Shown here: positions 42,978 to 53,050 of the stretch, piece after piece
How the letters are laid out: every line of letters starts with the position of its first letter
How positions within the stretch are numbered: position 1 is the stretch's first letter
Origin: Rhodocollybia butyracea
Lineage: Eukaryota; Basidiomycota; Agaricomycetes; Agaricales; Omphalotaceae
Reading direction: 5' to 3'
NCBI GenBank assembly: GCA_015501585.1
Contig: JADNRY010000334.1
Coordinates: 1 to 64,000, forward strand
DNA: 64,000 nucleotides
Program-made: the position numbers and the translations under genes
The notes under the pieces: generated by a model
What the model was told of the DNA's origin: nothing
The model's input: only the letters and a program-made list of their open reading frames with translations
Database searches by the model: none

Positions 42978-44318
42978 TCACCACTCTGAGTCATCCGAAT
43001 CGCTTTCGTATGCAACCACTGCATTGTTTGCCTTCCATTCCTGCCATGGCACCTCATCAACGAAACACTCTTCTGGGTTGACTAGCAAGTCCTGTAAGAA
43101 ATTCTCCGCCGTTTCGAGTACAGGCCATCTACCATGCTTGAACAGATTGACATGCCGTAATGTACACTGTGACCGCTTTACGACCTCTTTCAGCTCGCTA
43201 AGAAGGGCTGTCCAGATTTTATAATAAAGGTCAAAATGGTTAACCTCCAGTTTGGTCAACTTGGGTAGCGTAACACACTTCCAAGATCCATTGTCAAATG
43301 TAGGATAATCATCACTGAAGTCTGGACCGATGGCAAAGGACAAGAGGGAGGACTGACAAATGGCCTGATTAGCATCAGGGTCCTCTCTGAAAACGAAAGA
43401 TCCGACTTGCAAGGACTCCAAACAAGGGCACATGAGGAGTAGCTTGGCAAAAGATACCCCGCTGTAGCAGCCAACCTTCAAGAACTTCAAGTTCCGACTT
43501 GCTATGATATCCGCATATGACTCCATGAGCTCATGTAGTTCCAGTTTCTGGAGAGGAGGGCGACACTCCAAGATTGGATTTGGGACAGGAAGTATACGGG
43601 AATCAGTATAGTAGAACCGACATGATAGATCTTCAAGAAGAGGGAAACGTGTAGAGGAGGGTTTGGAGGGGAACATGATGACAAGCGAGTGAAGGGACGT
43701 AAATAACAAGACAGCCTGTCTCCATCTGTAGGCCTGTGCTGCCAACATGGTACTGACAGCTGGAGGACTCCCATCTGTTACTGAATAAATGTCAATACTC
43801 ATAGGTGCTGAGACTCCTGATCGCAAAATACATTCGTTCAGAAATGCAGCTACTTCAGCGGACCTGGTGGGTAGTGGATCACTCCTGTGCTGAACCCTTA
43901 TCCTGGACCAGAAGGAAGGATAAGAGATAGCCGCATGGCGCCACCAAGAGCAGGTCCAGGTGAATAAGAAGATACACCCAGATAGCTTGGGAACGAAAGC
44001 AGAAATGGGAACATGCCAACGAAGCCGGGATATGTAGGTAATGCCAGGATTAGTGGATGTCTCGATAACTAGTTGAAAGATTTCTATCAAAATTTCCGGG
44101 AAAAGTGTTCGAATGGGAGCCAATAGAGATTCCTGTAGTTCCAGCACCCGAGAAATCTGGCGACGAGTGATACTCTCAGAGCAATTTCGCAGATCGCTTC
44201 GTGTCTGGTCGATTAGAGCGCGCAACGTAGCTCGAGCAGCGGGCGAGTCGGGAATATCATTGTAGCGACTTTTGGCGAGTAATTCTGTGTAGAGTGCCTG
44301 GTAGGCAGGTTCGGACAT
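42978..44318 (-). CDS. F-box-like protein of the local family (copy F5)
   Basis: Intact frame, 446 residues from the ATG at 44318 (MSEPAYQALYTELLAKSRYN); the longer frame begins with TTG and is not used. The F-box-like motif is changed to LFPEILIEIFQLV (about residue 73), with Phe for the usual Pro after Leu. Then come CSWWRHAAISYPSFWSRI, ECILRSGVSAPMSIDI, AQAYRWRQAVL, NPILECRPPLQKLELHELME, CPCLESLQVGSF, CVTLPKLTKLEV, and the C-terminal block ECFVDEVPWQEWKANNAV with an acidic Ser-rich end. CACGTG lies 61 bp upstream. The pattern suggests a functional SCF adaptor, but the Pro change in the F-box core could weaken Skp1 binding. Confidence 0.8.
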   Translation of the reverse strand: MSEPAYQALYTELLAKSRYNDIPDSPAARATLRALIDQTRSDLRNCSESITRRQISRVLELQESLLAPIRTLFPEILIEIFQLVIETSTNPGITYISRLRWHVPISAFVPKLSGCIFLFTWTCSWWRHAAISYPSFWSRIRVQHRSDPLPTRSAEVAAFLNECILRSGVSAPMSIDIYSVTDGSPPAVSTMLAAQAYRWRQAVLLFTSLHSLVIMFPSKPSSTRFPLLEDLSCRFYYTDSRILPVPNPILECRPPLQKLELHELMESYADIIASRNLKFLKVGCYSGVSFAKLLLMCPCLESLQVGSFVFREDPDANQAICQSSLLSFAIGPDFSDDYPTFDNGSWKCVTLPKLTKLEVNHFDLYYKIWTALLSELKEVVKRSQCTLRHVNLFKHGRWPVLETAENFLQDLLVNPEECFVDEVPWQEWKANNAVVAYESDSDDSEW

Positions 44319-44378
44319 GGTGCTATTGGTGGTACTAGTAGGCAAAAGTCAAAACGTTGAAAATTAAAATACGCGGTT

Positions 44379-44384
44379 CACGTG
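44379..44384. promoter_or_regulatory. CACGTG (E-box) upstream of F5
   Basis: In ACGCGGTTCACGTGATGCCA, 61 bp before the start codon and matching F3. Confidence 0.5.
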
Positions 44385-44540
44385 ATGCCACGCAAAGCGC
44401 TTAGCGCCTCTCTCGAATCGTATCCATTCTTAAAACCTGATATTCACCAAGATTCGTTACAGATACGCACCTAGGACCTATAATTCTAAATAGAAATTTT
44501 AGGCGCCATCCAAGTTGGAGACTATATATATGGCGACGCT

Positions 44541-46560
44541 TTAGTTTCCAAGTACTCTGTGTATTCTCAGCTCTCGATTCGGAGCCGTTTCAACCGCGTT
44601 TACGATGATACTCCGACAACAGGCATCGTACATACCAACAGCTCCACCCGGACGACCGTGACTATCCAATGTCACAACCCTTGGCCGCGAACGTTCTTGG
44701 AGGAAACATCTTCTCCGCAGTGGCATTCCACATCATTCCACATTCCTTTCTTCCGTCCAAGCTCAAAGTTCCGCCGCTCTTTCGATAGGCTTCGGTCTCT
44801 TCATCTTATACCAAGCCATGGTGCTACAATACCAGCGAGCCCAGGAGTTATACTAGCAGATGATATACGAGCCACATCTCGGCGCACGATATCGAAAGTT
44901 GTGAAAAAATCCTTCTCCATGATGCCTCGTAGCTTGCCTCGTAATTTGCCCTCTCTTCCTAGCGCGCCTGGTAACACTCGAAAGATCAAGTACTCACTGG
45001 TCATCCCATCCTACATGAATTTTACCCCGAATTGCCGTCACGCATCGCCTCCTGGAACGGATAACGAACACTTGGAGAGTTCGAGAAGTGGATGTGTAAA
45101 GCTGTGAGGGTAGTGAAGCTAATGAAGGTATGAACATCGTTGCTCCAAAGATAGGAGAAATCGCTGATAACGTCTGTCGTAGAAATGTCGAAGCTTTGGC
45201 GATGTTCAGCCTCACACGGGACCAACTATTCACTGTCGCGGTAAACTCAAGTATAGTACTTGGTCGCCTCGAACACAGGAGCCTCTTCTTATTAGCGCTC
45301 TCGTATCGTATTCATTCCCAAAACCCAACCAAAACCTGATATCCACCCACATAACCCACATAACCCACAGACACGCACCTAGGACCTCGAATATCTATCA
45401 TTCTGAATAGACATTTCTAGGGCGCCATTCAAATTGAAGAAAATGGCGTCCCTTGGGCTTTTGAGATGATCGTTCTCAAGGACTCTCCGAGTGTTCTCTA
45501 TATTCTCCGAGGAATCGTTTCATCACTTTGGTTTGCGTTTACGATGGTGGTCCTCCAGGCAACGTACTAACAAGCTCACACAGACCACTATAACTCAAGT
45601 AAATTCTGTATACCTGCTCGTCGTGAACGCAGGAGCATCATCTGCGCGCGCTCTCTTCCTAACGCTCGAGCTCCTAGTTTTCAAACCCAGTGGTGCTGGT
45701 CATCCTAATCTACCAACATGAATTTTACGCGGAATGGATCGAGCTATCATGCAGGGCAGTAGGAGTTAGTGGGAATGGATATCTGGACTCGGACAACGGC
45801 ACTTTGAAAAGGCAAGAAGTTCAATTTCTGGACGTACGAGGGCGTTGAAGTTAACAATATCTTCCTTTCCAGGGAATTAAGATGAGGAGTCGCCGATGTC
45901 GATGATGAAGCTTTAAAGATCGTAGTAATTCAGAAAGCTTTGACGATTTTGTCTAACCAGTAAATAGAGTTCGTGTGCTCAGCGCATCCAAAGAACGAAA
46001 GGTCGCAGACGAATAGTTTTTCGTGATATGATGGGGACAAGAGAATTTATGGATATCCGCCCCTAAGATCTGAGTATTCTATGTTTCCGGAAATGTTTCA
46101 ACAGCGTTTATGATCTCCGAGGCTCCGACAACAGGCATCGTACCAAAAGCCTCAACCGAATTACTATTCGCTGTCGCGGCAGACTCAAGTAGATTAGTAT
46201 CCTCGAACGCAGGAGCCCCTACTTGGAGGAAACATCTGCGCGCTCCCTCTTCCTAGCGCCTACTAGCTAGTAGCACTGTTTACCCGAAACCTTAATGGAT
46301 ATCGACACTTGGAAAGCATTTGTGGAAAAGTGGATGTGTGAGTTGAAGCTGAAGCGCTGAAGTTGTGAACATCGTTGCTTCAAAGACAGAAGATCGCTGA
46401 CAATATCAAACGTAGTAATCCCGAAGCTTTGACGATTCAGGAGACTCGTTTGTTCAACGTGTACTGCAATGGGTGTACTGCGATGGATGTCGGAAATACT
46501 GATGATGCAAGCGAAGCTTTATAGCAAAATTCGGTGGGTTCAATTGTGGTTGTTAAGTTA
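44541..46560. repeat. three tandem copies of module X
   Basis: Copies at about 44541-45240, 45440-45990 and 46070-46560 share blocks GAGGAAACATCTTCTCCGC, CATGAATTTTACCCCGAA, GGATATCTGGACTCGGAC, GTGAACATCGTTGCTCCAAA and TCAGCGCATCCAAAGA. The first copy has a 182-codon plus-strand frame (44559-45107, Arg/Ser-rich), but it is not open in the other copies, so I do not call it a gene. The last copy abuts the 3' side of the HSP12-type gene. Confidence 0.6.
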
Positions 46561-46651
46561 AGTTACATTTGATAAAGTACATCGTCAATGACATTATTGC
46601 TTCCAACTAGATGCGAAACCCAAGTTGATCATAGATAGAAATCCTCGACGT

Positions 46652-47064
46652 CTACTTGTTCATGCCAAGGGTGTCCTTGGTCTTGTCGAGCAAAGATTGC
46701 TAAAGAAGAACGAACGATTAGCATGGAAGAGATGGATAGGCGGAGATACTCACATCGTTGTTGTTCGAGTTGCCGCTGAGCGAGTCTCCCATCTTCTGAG
46801 AGGTGGATTTCTCGCTCTGAATGAAATAATTAGTCTACTGACGGCGGTAGTAGGAAGGATTTACGAACCTGTGGCTGCAAGGTACTGGCGGCGTTATCAG
46901 CGTGGCCCTTGACTGAGTCACCGACGGATTCGGTGGTGGACTTCTCCGATTCGGGCTTCAAGTTAGCCTTGGCCTTGTCCTGTCCAACAAAAAGTCAGCA
47001 ACTACGCCTCGCATCCAATAACAACGAAACGAACAGAGAAATCTTGGCGTTTGCTGTCGGACAT
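46652..47064 (-). CDS. HSP12/HSP9-type small stress protein
   Basis: Four exons, complement(join(46652..46699, 46754..46816, 46869..46979, 47035..47064)), with good GT..AG borders and phase 0 throughout give 83 residues. The protein opens MSDSKRQDFSDKAKANLKPE, continues EKSTTESVGDSVKGHADNAA and SEKSTSQKMGDSLSGNSNNN, and ends LLDKTKDTLGMNK. This is the layout of fungal Hsp12/Hsp9: MSD.GRQ.F.DK start, repeated EKSTT blocks and a lysine-rich end. In yeast the protein is unfolded in solution and becomes helical at membranes under heat, osmotic or oxidative stress. A TATAAAAA box lies on the minus strand at 47153-47160, and TGACG half-sites are scattered upstream. Pieces of this gene recur beside F-box copies. 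Confidence 0.93.
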
Positions 47065-47152
47065 GGTGTAGAATAAAGTGGTTGTGTTTGTGTTTGTGAG
47101 TGTGTTTGTGAGTAAAAGTCGAGTTGTAAGTTCCAGGACGACTCGAGCCAGG

Positions 47153-47160
47153 TTTTTATA
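47153..47160 (-). promoter_or_regulatory. TATA box of the HSP12-type gene
   Basis: TATAAAAA on the minus strand, about 90 bp before the start codon, in GGGTATAAAAACC. TGACG half-sites lie further upstream (CTGACGTAGG, CTGACGCGC, ATGACGTGCACGTG, 47170-47240), which could bind CREB/ATF-type factors; that use is inferred. Confidence 0.5.
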
Positions 47161-47399
47161 CCCTTCGACGAATTATATCTGACGTAGGTCCTGACGCGCA
47201 GTGGTTGGCGATCGGCGCCAAAGGTATGACGTGCACGTGCGGAGTCCATGTCTTATATTTGCGTCACTCAATATGACATCATAGAATCATAGAGTCATCG
47301 ATGCACTGCCTTGTTCGTGGTCGAAGACCGCCATCTACTACTTCAGCGCTTCAGCTTGCTGGTACGACAGAGCATAGGTTGTCCACCGGTGCTGACTTG

Positions 47400-48000
47400 A
47401 ACTATTGAGAATACAGAGACGACTCGGATACTCTTCGGAGGAAATCATCATCTACAGCTGGAGGGACGCCATATGGACTTCTCTATTTCGGATGGAACCC
47501 ATGTGCACGAATTTCTATTCACAATCATAAGTTTTTGAAAGGAAGCATTAGATATTAATCATTACAAAGAGAATCAAAGCCCAAATTAACCCAGGCAATC
47601 TATCGAGAGTTCCGGCTACAAAAATGCACTCTGGCCCGTTAAATTCGAACCCCACGCAGGCCATTTGAACTCGAGAGGTTACAAAATTCGTTCATCGCTG
47701 ACGCGTCCTAACTGCGCCTGGAGAAGAGTTCTTGAAGATCCGCTGAAGACATGATATTGAGTGGAAGCCGGGGCTGCAACGTGTAATTACGAGTAAGAAA
47801 GAGTTGAAGGCAATATCTGTTGACGGAGCATGAATAGGTTTGGCCGGTGCGCACTTGAACTTGCTGAGCGATTCCGATAATCGAGAATACTTACACAAAC
47901 AACGTTAACTCGGATAGTCTTCGGGTGGAGGAAATGATCACCTGTAGCCGGAGAGACGCCATATCGTAGACTTTTCGATGGATCCCATAAATTTCCGTTT
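47400..48000. repeat. two copies of module Y with inverted module Z between
   Basis: Module Y (ACTCGGATACTCTTCGG.., CAGCTGGAGGGACGCCATAT) is at 47400-47640 and 47800-47990, and again at 52670-52860 and 57990-58170. Between the two copies, 47640-47795 is the reverse complement of 58437-58610 (CTCGTAATTACACGTTGCAG.., TTAGGACGCGTCAGCG..). No gene can be assigned to either. Confidence 0.6.
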
Positions 48001-48310
48001 TCTCTGCATCAAGCGTGGAAGGCCTCACCCGGACTTAGATAGACTAGCTTCACCACAAGTAGTCCTATGCGTGGGCGTTTGCGAAGGAGTTGTCGACTTC
48101 GTAAAGTCAGTATCCTTGTCAAACACATGCCGGGGCTTGGCCCAGCGCGCGCGGGTGCGGCCAGAAGAAATGTGGCGGGACAGCTGTTGGGAGTGAATTT
48201 CGCAGGGAGAATGGGCGGAAGATGTAGAATGTGTTAGGGAGCACGATAACGTTTGTGATATCGTTATAACTTACGAGATGAAGTAGGTTCGTATCTGGAG
48301 TTTGTAAAAT

Positions 48311-48568
48311 TCATTCATTACGCTGACGCGTCCTACTAACTGTACTCTCCGGGCATGTTTCCAGATCACTTCGGGTCTGAGCGATCAGAACGTGTAATCT
48401 ATCTCGAGCAACAGGAGAGTCGGGAATATCGTTGTGGCGGCTTTTGGCAAGGAATTCTGTGTAGAGTGCCTGGTAGGCAGATTCGAGGGAAGAGCATGTC
48501 GGAGGATGCAAGGAAGTCCCGCTTTCCGAGTCCAGCCGTCCATGCGATAGAACGTTGGCTTCGGACAT
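48311..48568 (-). pseudogene. F-box family N-terminal fragment (F6)
   Basis: ATG at 48568 (MSEANVLSHGRLDSESGTSL) and AYQALYTEFLAKSRHNDIPD, RLHVLIAQTRSDLETCPEST, then an abrupt switch into module Z sequence and a stop. About 80 codons, so the F-box-like motif is missing. The fragment at 58635 breaks at the same place. Confidence 0.8.
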
Positions 48569-48602
48569 GGTGGTTGCAAGAAACGTGAAGCACTGCGCGG
48601 TT

Positions 48603-48608
48603 CACGTG
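48603..48608. promoter_or_regulatory. CACGTG (E-box) upstream of fragment F6
   Basis: In GCGCGGTTCACGTGGTTCAC, 35 bp before the ATG, kept although the gene is truncated. Confidence 0.45.
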
Positions 48609-48654
48609 GTTCACGTTATGCCCGCTAAGTATATCTTGCTGCGTCCAACTAAAA

Positions 48655-48745
48655 CTGAGCAACGTTTGGCAGAGTCTCCCGCGGTCTGAGGGGTGGGTTT
48701 CTGGGGCCTCGGTATTGAGTAAGATTCCCGCAATGTTCTGGTAGA
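48655..48745 (-). pseudogene. HSP12 exon 3 relic
   Basis: GAGTCTCCCGCGGTCTGAGG and GGTGGGTTTCTGG align with GAGTCTCCCATCTTCTGAGA and GGTGGATTTCTCG of the intact gene (46790-46815). It lies on the 3' side of F7. Confidence 0.6.
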
Positions 48746-48923
48746 TGTTTTGTCAAAAGTACTCCAAAAATATTGCTGTAATGCTCAATAATAACCACCG
48801 GATTAAGTGCATCATAAGAGAGCTTGAATATGCAAAGGTAGCAATATGTAAATAAATTCCTACAAGTTGTCTTTAAGTATCAAATACAGCGAACGATGCT
48901 AAAACAATCAATCTACGAAACTA

Positions 48924-50309
48924 TCACCATCGTTGTTCAAGATACCGTTTCTTCCATTCCTGCACTGGCATGTGATTAAGAAAGCATCCCTCAGGTTTGG
49001 CTGGTAAACCCTCGAAAAACTGCTCCAACATTGTGACTAAAGCAGCGGGCCATGGAACTCCAGGTGTATATACGGACGGAAATAGATCGACACACTGTAA
49101 TGCACACCCTGACCGCATTAGTACCTCTTTCAGCTCGCGGAGGGTAGAATGAGCGTGAAGCCTATCTGCTTCTTCCCAAGAGAGAAGGGAAGGCAGTTTA
49201 ACATACAATTTCGTCAACTTGGGCAGCGTAACACACTTCCAAACCCCATTTGCAATGTCTCCACGAGTCTCCAAGGACAAGAGGGAGGACAAGAGGGAGG
49301 ATTGACAAGGGATTTCATTAGCATCAGGTTTCCCTGTGGATATGAAAGATTTGAGCCCCAAGAATTCCAAACATGGGCACATCTGGAGTAGCTTGGCAAG
49401 AGATATACCAATGTAAGTGTGAACATCCACTGCCTTCAAGTTTCTACTTGCAATGAAATCGACGTATGACTCTGAGAGCTGTGTTAATCTCAGTTTCTGG
49501 AGAGGAGGGCGACACTCCAAGATTGTATTCTGGATTGGATTCTGGATCAAATCTATGAAATCAGGCCATTCAAATGAGAAATCTTCAAGAAGAGGAAAGT
49601 GTGTAGAGGAGGGTTTGAAAGGGAGTATGCTGTGAAACTCTTGTGGTGACCCAAAGTACAAAGAAGCCTCCCTCCATCTGTGAGTGCGTGCTACCAACAT
49701 GGCAAGTTCGACAGCTGGAGCACTTCCGGTCCCTCCTCCAACTGAAGAAATACTAATATTCATAGGCACCGAGTCCCCAGATCGCAAAATGCATTCACTC
49801 AGAAATGCAGTCACTTCAGGATGGGGTTGCCCATAGCCATAGTGAATTGTTATCCGGGACCAGAAGGCTGGGTGTGAAAGAGCCTCGTCTCGCCACCAAA
49901 AGCAGATCCAGGTGACTAAAAAGATACATCCATATATGGATCCGGAGGGTCGTAAGTAGGTGATACCGGATGCCTGATCAACTAATTGAAAGATGTCTAT
50001 CAAAACATCCGAGGGAAGGATTCGAATGGGAGCCAACATAGATTCCTGCAGTTTCAGGACCCGAGAAATCCTGCTACGAGTCGTACTCTCCGAGCATGTT
50101 GCCAGGTCGCTTCGGGTCTGAGCGATCACAGCGCATAGCTTATCTCGGGCAGCAGGAGAGTCGGGAATGTCGTTATGCCGGCTTTTGGCAAGGAATTCTG
50201 TGTAGAGTGCTTGGTAGGCGGATTCGAGCGAAGAGCACGTTAGAGAGTGCAAGGAAGTCAAGTTTTTACAGTCCAGTTGACTATGCGGTGGAAGGTTGGG
50301 TTCGGTCAT
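48924..50309 (-). CDS. F-box-like protein of the local family (copy F7)
   Basis: Intact 461-residue frame with ATG at 50309 (MTEPNLPPHSQLDCKNLTSL). F-box-like motif LPSDVLIDIFQLV at about residue 99. Blocks: CFWWRDEALSHPAFWSRI, ECILRSGDSVPMNISI, ARTHRWREASL, FPLLEDFSF, ILECRPPLQKLRLTQLSE, CPCLEFLGLKSF, CVTLPKLTKLYVKLPS, WPAALVTMLEQFFEGLPAKP and GCFLNHMPVQEWKKRYL. The duplicated SSLLSSLLSLE reflects a short tandem repeat in the DNA (49273-49300). About 110 bp of extra DNA splits the usual promoter between GGTGGTTG and GTGGTTGCAAG, pushing CACGTG to about 150 bp from the ATG. Confidence 0.8.
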   Translation of the reverse strand: MTEPNLPPHSQLDCKNLTSLHSLTCSSLESAYQALYTEFLAKSRHNDIPDSPAARDKLCAVIAQTRSDLATCSESTTRSRISRVLKLQESMLAPIRILPSDVLIDIFQLVDQASGITYLRPSGSIYGCIFLVTWICFWWRDEALSHPAFWSRITIHYGYGQPHPEVTAFLSECILRSGDSVPMNISISSVGGGTGSAPAVELAMLVARTHRWREASLYFGSPQEFHSILPFKPSSTHFPLLEDFSFEWPDFIDLIQNPIQNTILECRPPLQKLRLTQLSESYVDFIASRNLKAVDVHTYIGISLAKLLQMCPCLEFLGLKSFISTGKPDANEIPCQSSLLSSLLSLETRGDIANGVWKCVTLPKLTKLYVKLPSLLSWEEADRLHAHSTLRELKEVLMRSGCALQCVDLFPSVYTPGVPWPAALVTMLEQFFEGLPAKPEGCFLNHMPVQEWKKRYLEQRW

Positions 50310-50459
50310 GGTGGTTGGGATTGTAACTTATTCGGTTGACAGATAAACGCCCTCACGCTATGCCGATAAGATCATTGAGATTAGATATCATTAAATAAAC
50401 TGTTCTATAACTTCTATTCCAAGTTGTTGGTGGTTGCAAGCAACCTGAAGCGCGCGGTT

Positions 50460-50465
50460 CACGTG
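50460..50465. promoter_or_regulatory. CACGTG (E-box) upstream of F7
   Basis: In GCGCGGTTCACGTGATTC, displaced upstream by about 110 bp of extra sequence compared with F1, F3 and F5. Confidence 0.45.
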
Positions 50466-50494
50466 ATTCATCAAAGATGATATTGGTAAAACTT

Positions 50495-50570
50495 ACCGAC
50501 GTTTGGCAGAGTCTCCCATCGTCCGAGTGGTGGATTTCTGGGGGCTCACTGGCATTGAGTAAGATTCCCG
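50495..50570 (-). pseudogene. HSP12 exon 3 relic
   Basis: GAGTCTCCCATCGTCCGAGT followed by GGTGGATTTCTGG differs from the intact gene at only a few positions over about 33 bp. This is the clearest scrap. It lies 3' of F8. Confidence 0.7.
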
Positions 50571-50775
50571 CAATGTTTCAAATGTTGTATAAAAAGTACT
50601 TCAAAAATATCGCTATAAGTAATGCTCAATAGCCACCGGATCAAGCGTACCATAAGAGAACATGAATATAGAAAACATACAAGGTAGTAACATGGAAAAC
50701 GATATCCTACAAGTTGTCTTAAAGTATCCAAAACGCAGCAAACGATGCCAAAATAATCAATCAACGCAATCATCA

Positions 50776-52227
50776 TCATACAAGATATTGTTTCTTCCAT
50801 TCCTGTACTGGCATGTCGATAACAAAACAGCCCTCAGGTTTGGCTGGCAACCCCTCAAAAAATTGCTCCACCATTCCAAGTACAGCCACAGGCCATCGAT
50901 CATGAACATATGAGGACGGAAACAGTCTGACATACTGTAATGCGCACCCTGACCGCATTAGTAGCTCTTTCAGCTCGCTGAGGAAAACCTGAGTTTCAAC
51001 TTCAAAAGCTTCTTCCCAAAACACAATGCTAGGCAGTGTAACACGCAGTTCAGTCAAATTCGGTAGTGTAACACCCTTCCAGGACCCATTTAATATGTTT
51101 TTATGAATTGCCAAAGACAAGAGGGAGGACTGACAGGGGATTTGATTAGCATCTGGGTTTCCTGTGGATTTGAAAGAGCCGAGGTCCAAGAACTCTAAAC
51201 AGGGGCACATGTGGAGTAGCCTGGCAAGAGATACACCACTGTAGGAGCCAACCTGTAAGACCTTCAAGTTTCTACTTGCTATGACATCTGTATATGACTC
51301 TGAGAGCTGTTCTAGTCCCAGTTTCTGGAGAGGAGGGTGACACTCCAAGATTGGATTCTGAACAGGATCTAGTTCATCACATTCAAATATCAGATCTTCA
51401 AGAAGAGGAAATTTTGTAGGGGAGGGTGTGAAATGAAAAAGGTTGTTGATCAGCTCTAGAGACCCAAATCGCAATTCAGCTCGTCTCCATCTGTGAGCCT
51501 GCGCTACCAACATGGTAAGGACAACTAGAGGAATTTCATCTCCTTGTAAGGAGATGTTGATGCTCATAGGCACCGAGACTCCTGATCGCAAGATGCATTC
51601 AGTCAGAAATGCAAACACTTGAGTGGTGTTAACTGGATCGGAAGAGTCATAATGAACTGTTATTGTGGACCAGAAGGCAGAGTGTGAAAGAGCCTGATCT
51701 CGCCACCAAAAGCAGATCCAGGTGAGTGGAAAGATACCCCCAAATAGCTTAGTAGCACTCCAGGATAAGTAGCGAATACCATCCGAGTCGGGGTCGTTTA
51801 ACTCGAGGACTGATTGAAAGATTTCTGTCAACACGTCCGAGGGAAGGGTTCGGATAGGAGCCAACAGAGATTCCTGCAGTTCCAGGACCCGAGAAATTTG
51901 GCTACGAATGGTACTGTCCGAGCATGTTTGCAAGTCGCTTCGGGTTTGAGCGATCAGAGCATGTAGCCTATCCCGGGCAACAGGAGAGTCAGGAATATCA
52001 TTATGGCGGCTTTTTGCGAGGAATTCTGTGTAGAGTGCCTGGTAAGCAGATTCAAGGGGAGAGTGCGTTGGAGGATGCGAGGAAGTCAAGCCTTTGGAGT
52101 CCAACTTATGCGGTGGAACGCTGGCCTCGGATGTGCTGGTGCCACTGGTTGCAAGCGGTTGTTTTTGTGTACGCTTTGAGGGGAGTATGATGCGTTTGAC
52201 CTGCTTGGCCAGCGCGCGGATCCCCAT
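50776..52227 (-). CDS. F-box-like protein with basic N-terminal extension (F8)
   Basis: Intact 483-residue frame, ATG at 52227. Its N-terminus MGIRALAKQVKRIILPSKRT is new: where other members start MSEANV, this one has TSEASV at residues 32-37, so the old start was lost and an upstream ATG is used. The added segment is strongly basic and could be a nuclear or mitochondrial signal. F-box-like motif LPSDVLTEIFQSV at about residue 120; then CFWWRDQALSHSAFW, ECILRSGVSVPMSINI, AQAHRWRRAEL, NPILECHPPLQKLGLEQLSE, CPCLEFLDLGSF, GVTLPNLTELRV, MVEQFFEGLPAKP, GCFVIDMPVQEWKKQYL. The promoter lacks CACGTG and instead has a TATATATA stretch near 52350. Confidence 0.8.
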   Translation of the reverse strand: MGIRALAKQVKRIILPSKRTQKQPLATSGTSTSEASVPPHKLDSKGLTSSHPPTHSPLESAYQALYTEFLAKSRHNDIPDSPVARDRLHALIAQTRSDLQTCSDSTIRSQISRVLELQESLLAPIRTLPSDVLTEIFQSVLELNDPDSDGIRYLSWSATKLFGGIFPLTWICFWWRDQALSHSAFWSTITVHYDSSDPVNTTQVFAFLTECILRSGVSVPMSINISLQGDEIPLVVLTMLVAQAHRWRRAELRFGSLELINNLFHFTPSPTKFPLLEDLIFECDELDPVQNPILECHPPLQKLGLEQLSESYTDVIASRNLKVLQVGSYSGVSLARLLHMCPCLEFLDLGSFKSTGNPDANQIPCQSSLLSLAIHKNILNGSWKGVTLPNLTELRVTLPSIVFWEEAFEVETQVFLSELKELLMRSGCALQYVRLFPSSYVHDRWPVAVLGMVEQFFEGLPAKPEGCFVIDMPVQEWKKQYLV

Positions 52228-52348
52228 GGTGACGGATGGACACTAGAAGGAAGTACCGGCCCCGGTTTCTTCACTAGCGGGTCACATGGTTTTCTTCTCA
52301 TCGTTTCGTGGACCGTTTGTTCAACTTGGGAATTATCACTCCCGCGAT

Positions 52349-52357
52349 CTATATATA
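52349..52357 (-). promoter_or_regulatory. TATA stretch upstream of F8
   Basis: TATATATAG on the minus strand about 125 bp before the ATG, in a promoter (52228-52380) that is shared with F9 (57649-57770) and in part with F11, but not with the CACGTG group. Confidence 0.4.
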
Positions 52358-52569
52358 AGTCGCGTCGCTTTGCGACGTGCTCCACCTAGTAGCACTGAGA
52401 ATGCTCTTCAGCGTGATATATTGTAGTATGTACATACCAATAGCACCACCCTGGTGGGGAGTTGTTATATCGTAGGTTCAATCTCTGTCAGACTCGAATA
52501 GCGAGTGTGGGAGTCTCGTTCTCCGGTACTCCAGTCACTAAGATCATCTTTTGATTCAATGTGCACAGA

Positions 52570-53050
52570 AACGTCTATTGCACTTGATAAGAGGTATGGC
52601 TGAAGCGTTCTGATTGCCTTATATATCCCCCAATCATTGGGTCTCGATCTACTTGAGCTTGTAAGCTGGTGAAATATCTGGTGATGGAGGATGAATAGAT
52701 TTGGCCACCGATATGGACTTCAAGAAGTTGTCGAATGATTCCGAGAGTCGAGAATACAGAGATAATTCGGATAGTCTTCGGGGAGAGAAAATGAACATTT
52801 GCAGCTGAAAGGACGCCATATGGTCGACTTTTATACATTTCCCTTTAGAATGATAGATATTTCACCTGGGACGCGTTCCACAGGGTGTCCAGGTGCATTG
52901 ACAGACTACAAGCGGTCTGCCTGGAAGCATTAATTATTATGAAGAGAATCGAAGCATAAATGAACGCAAGTACTTTATCAAACATCGAGAATCCCGCTAA
53001 CGGATGTTGTCTGCGCGCAATGTGCACGGAGGATGCCACTACCTCCTGAT
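52570..53050. repeat. module Y copy
   Basis: GAATGATTCCGAGAGTCGAG, TAATTCGGATAGTCTTCGG and GGACGCCATATGGTCGACTT match 47860-47970 and 58090-58130. No gene is recognised. Confidence 0.5.

Noticed and set aside
44559..45107. 182-codon gene on the plus strand
   Set aside because: Other copies of module X do not keep the frame and the composition is low-complexity Arg/Ser; kept only as a repeat.
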